Origin: Peptococcaceae bacterium
GTDB taxonomy: Bacteria; Bacillota; DSM-12270; Thermacetogeniales; Thermacetogeniaceae
Reading direction: 5' to 3'
Assembly (NCBI GenBank): GCA_003160265.1
Contig: PLQY01000118.1
Coordinates: forward strand, 963-6,016
DNA: 5,054 bases
Of this stretch, positions 4,848 to 5,054 are shown piece by piece (the stretch's first letter is position 1; every line of letters starts with the position of its first letter). The position numbers were made by a program, and so were the translations under genes. The notes below the pieces were generated by a model. It saw nothing but the letters and a program-made list of their open reading frames with translations. It did no database searches and had not been told where the DNA came from.

Positions 4848-5054
4848 ACAATCTGGGTCCGAATGATATTGATATTTTCAACAACCTGGTTCAAACGATT
4901 CTTGGCTTCATGGACCTGGAGGATCTATCCGCCATCCAAGAGAGCGCCTGCCGCCTGCTCAAGCAGGCCTTCGATGCTGACGAGATCGGCCTGTCGCTGC
5001 TGGACTCTCCCCAGGCAGGCGCAACTGCCGCCATCAGCAGAGAGGGATCGACAC
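4844..5054 (+). CDS. Second GAF-family protein, N-terminal part (cut by the window end)
   Basis: From ATG 4844 the frame stays open for 70 codons to the window edge. The product begins MNNLGPNDIDIFNNLVQ and aligns without gaps to the preceding protein from residue 1: 25 of the first 51 residues are identical by my count, including IFN-LVQ, G21, D24, DL27-28, AC35-36, LL38-39, QAFDA41-45 and E47. It is therefore a tandem paralogue, and this start is supported by the alignment. The visible part covers only the degenerate N-terminal GAF-like half. Whether it also has a canonical GAF and a zinc-ribbon tail lies beyond the window. Divergence of about half the residues means the duplication is old, or that the two copies have been selected for different tasks. 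Confidence 0.82.
   Translation, partial: MNNLGPNDIDIFNNLVQTILGFMDLEDLSAIQESACRLLKQAFDADEIGLSLLDSPQAGATAAISREGST

Overview
The window is bacterial DNA of moderately high GC with dense coding on the + strand only. No tRNA, rRNA, CRISPR array, insertion sequence or convincing - strand gene is visible. The lineage cannot be fixed from the sequence. LRR surface proteins, secreted helical-repeat proteins and CHASE2-cyclases together are common in environmental lineages such as Chloroflexota, Peptococcaceae-like Firmicutes and Geobacter-like Desulfobacterota. That is an impression from family knowledge, not a result.

Layout: (1) 1-386 is the 3' end of a leucine-rich-repeat protein gene. (2) 420-1385 encodes a secreted or membrane-anchored protein with a short QQVYG repeat tract and tandem helical repeats. 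(3) 1428-3380 encodes a complete CHASE2 - three-TM - class III adenylate cyclase with all catalytic residues present. These three genes are separated by 33 and 41 nt and look like one transcription unit. (4) 3381-3719 is a 339-nt spacer: a GC-rich, hairpin-prone first part, then an AT-rich part ending in a perfect 8-bp dyad. (5) 3720-4706 encodes a soluble GAF protein with a degenerate N-terminal GAF-like half, a canonical second GAF carrying most of an NKFDE motif, and a C-terminal CX2C-X9-CX2C zinc-ribbon-like tail. (6) 4707-4843 is a hairpin-rich spacer that resembles parts of the spacer before the first GAF gene. (7) 4844-5054 is the start of a second GAF gene, a tandem paralogue of the first, cut by the window edge.

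Working model (inference): two extracytoplasmic proteins (LRR and helical repeat) sit next to a membrane adenylate cyclase whose CHASE2 sensor faces outside, followed by two paralogous cytoplasmic GAF proteins that could bind a cyclic nucleotide. This would be a surface-sensing, cAMP-making and cAMP-reading cassette. Each domain family is known. The combination, the zinc-ribbon tail and the duplicated GAF-plus-spacer unit are the parts worth following up.
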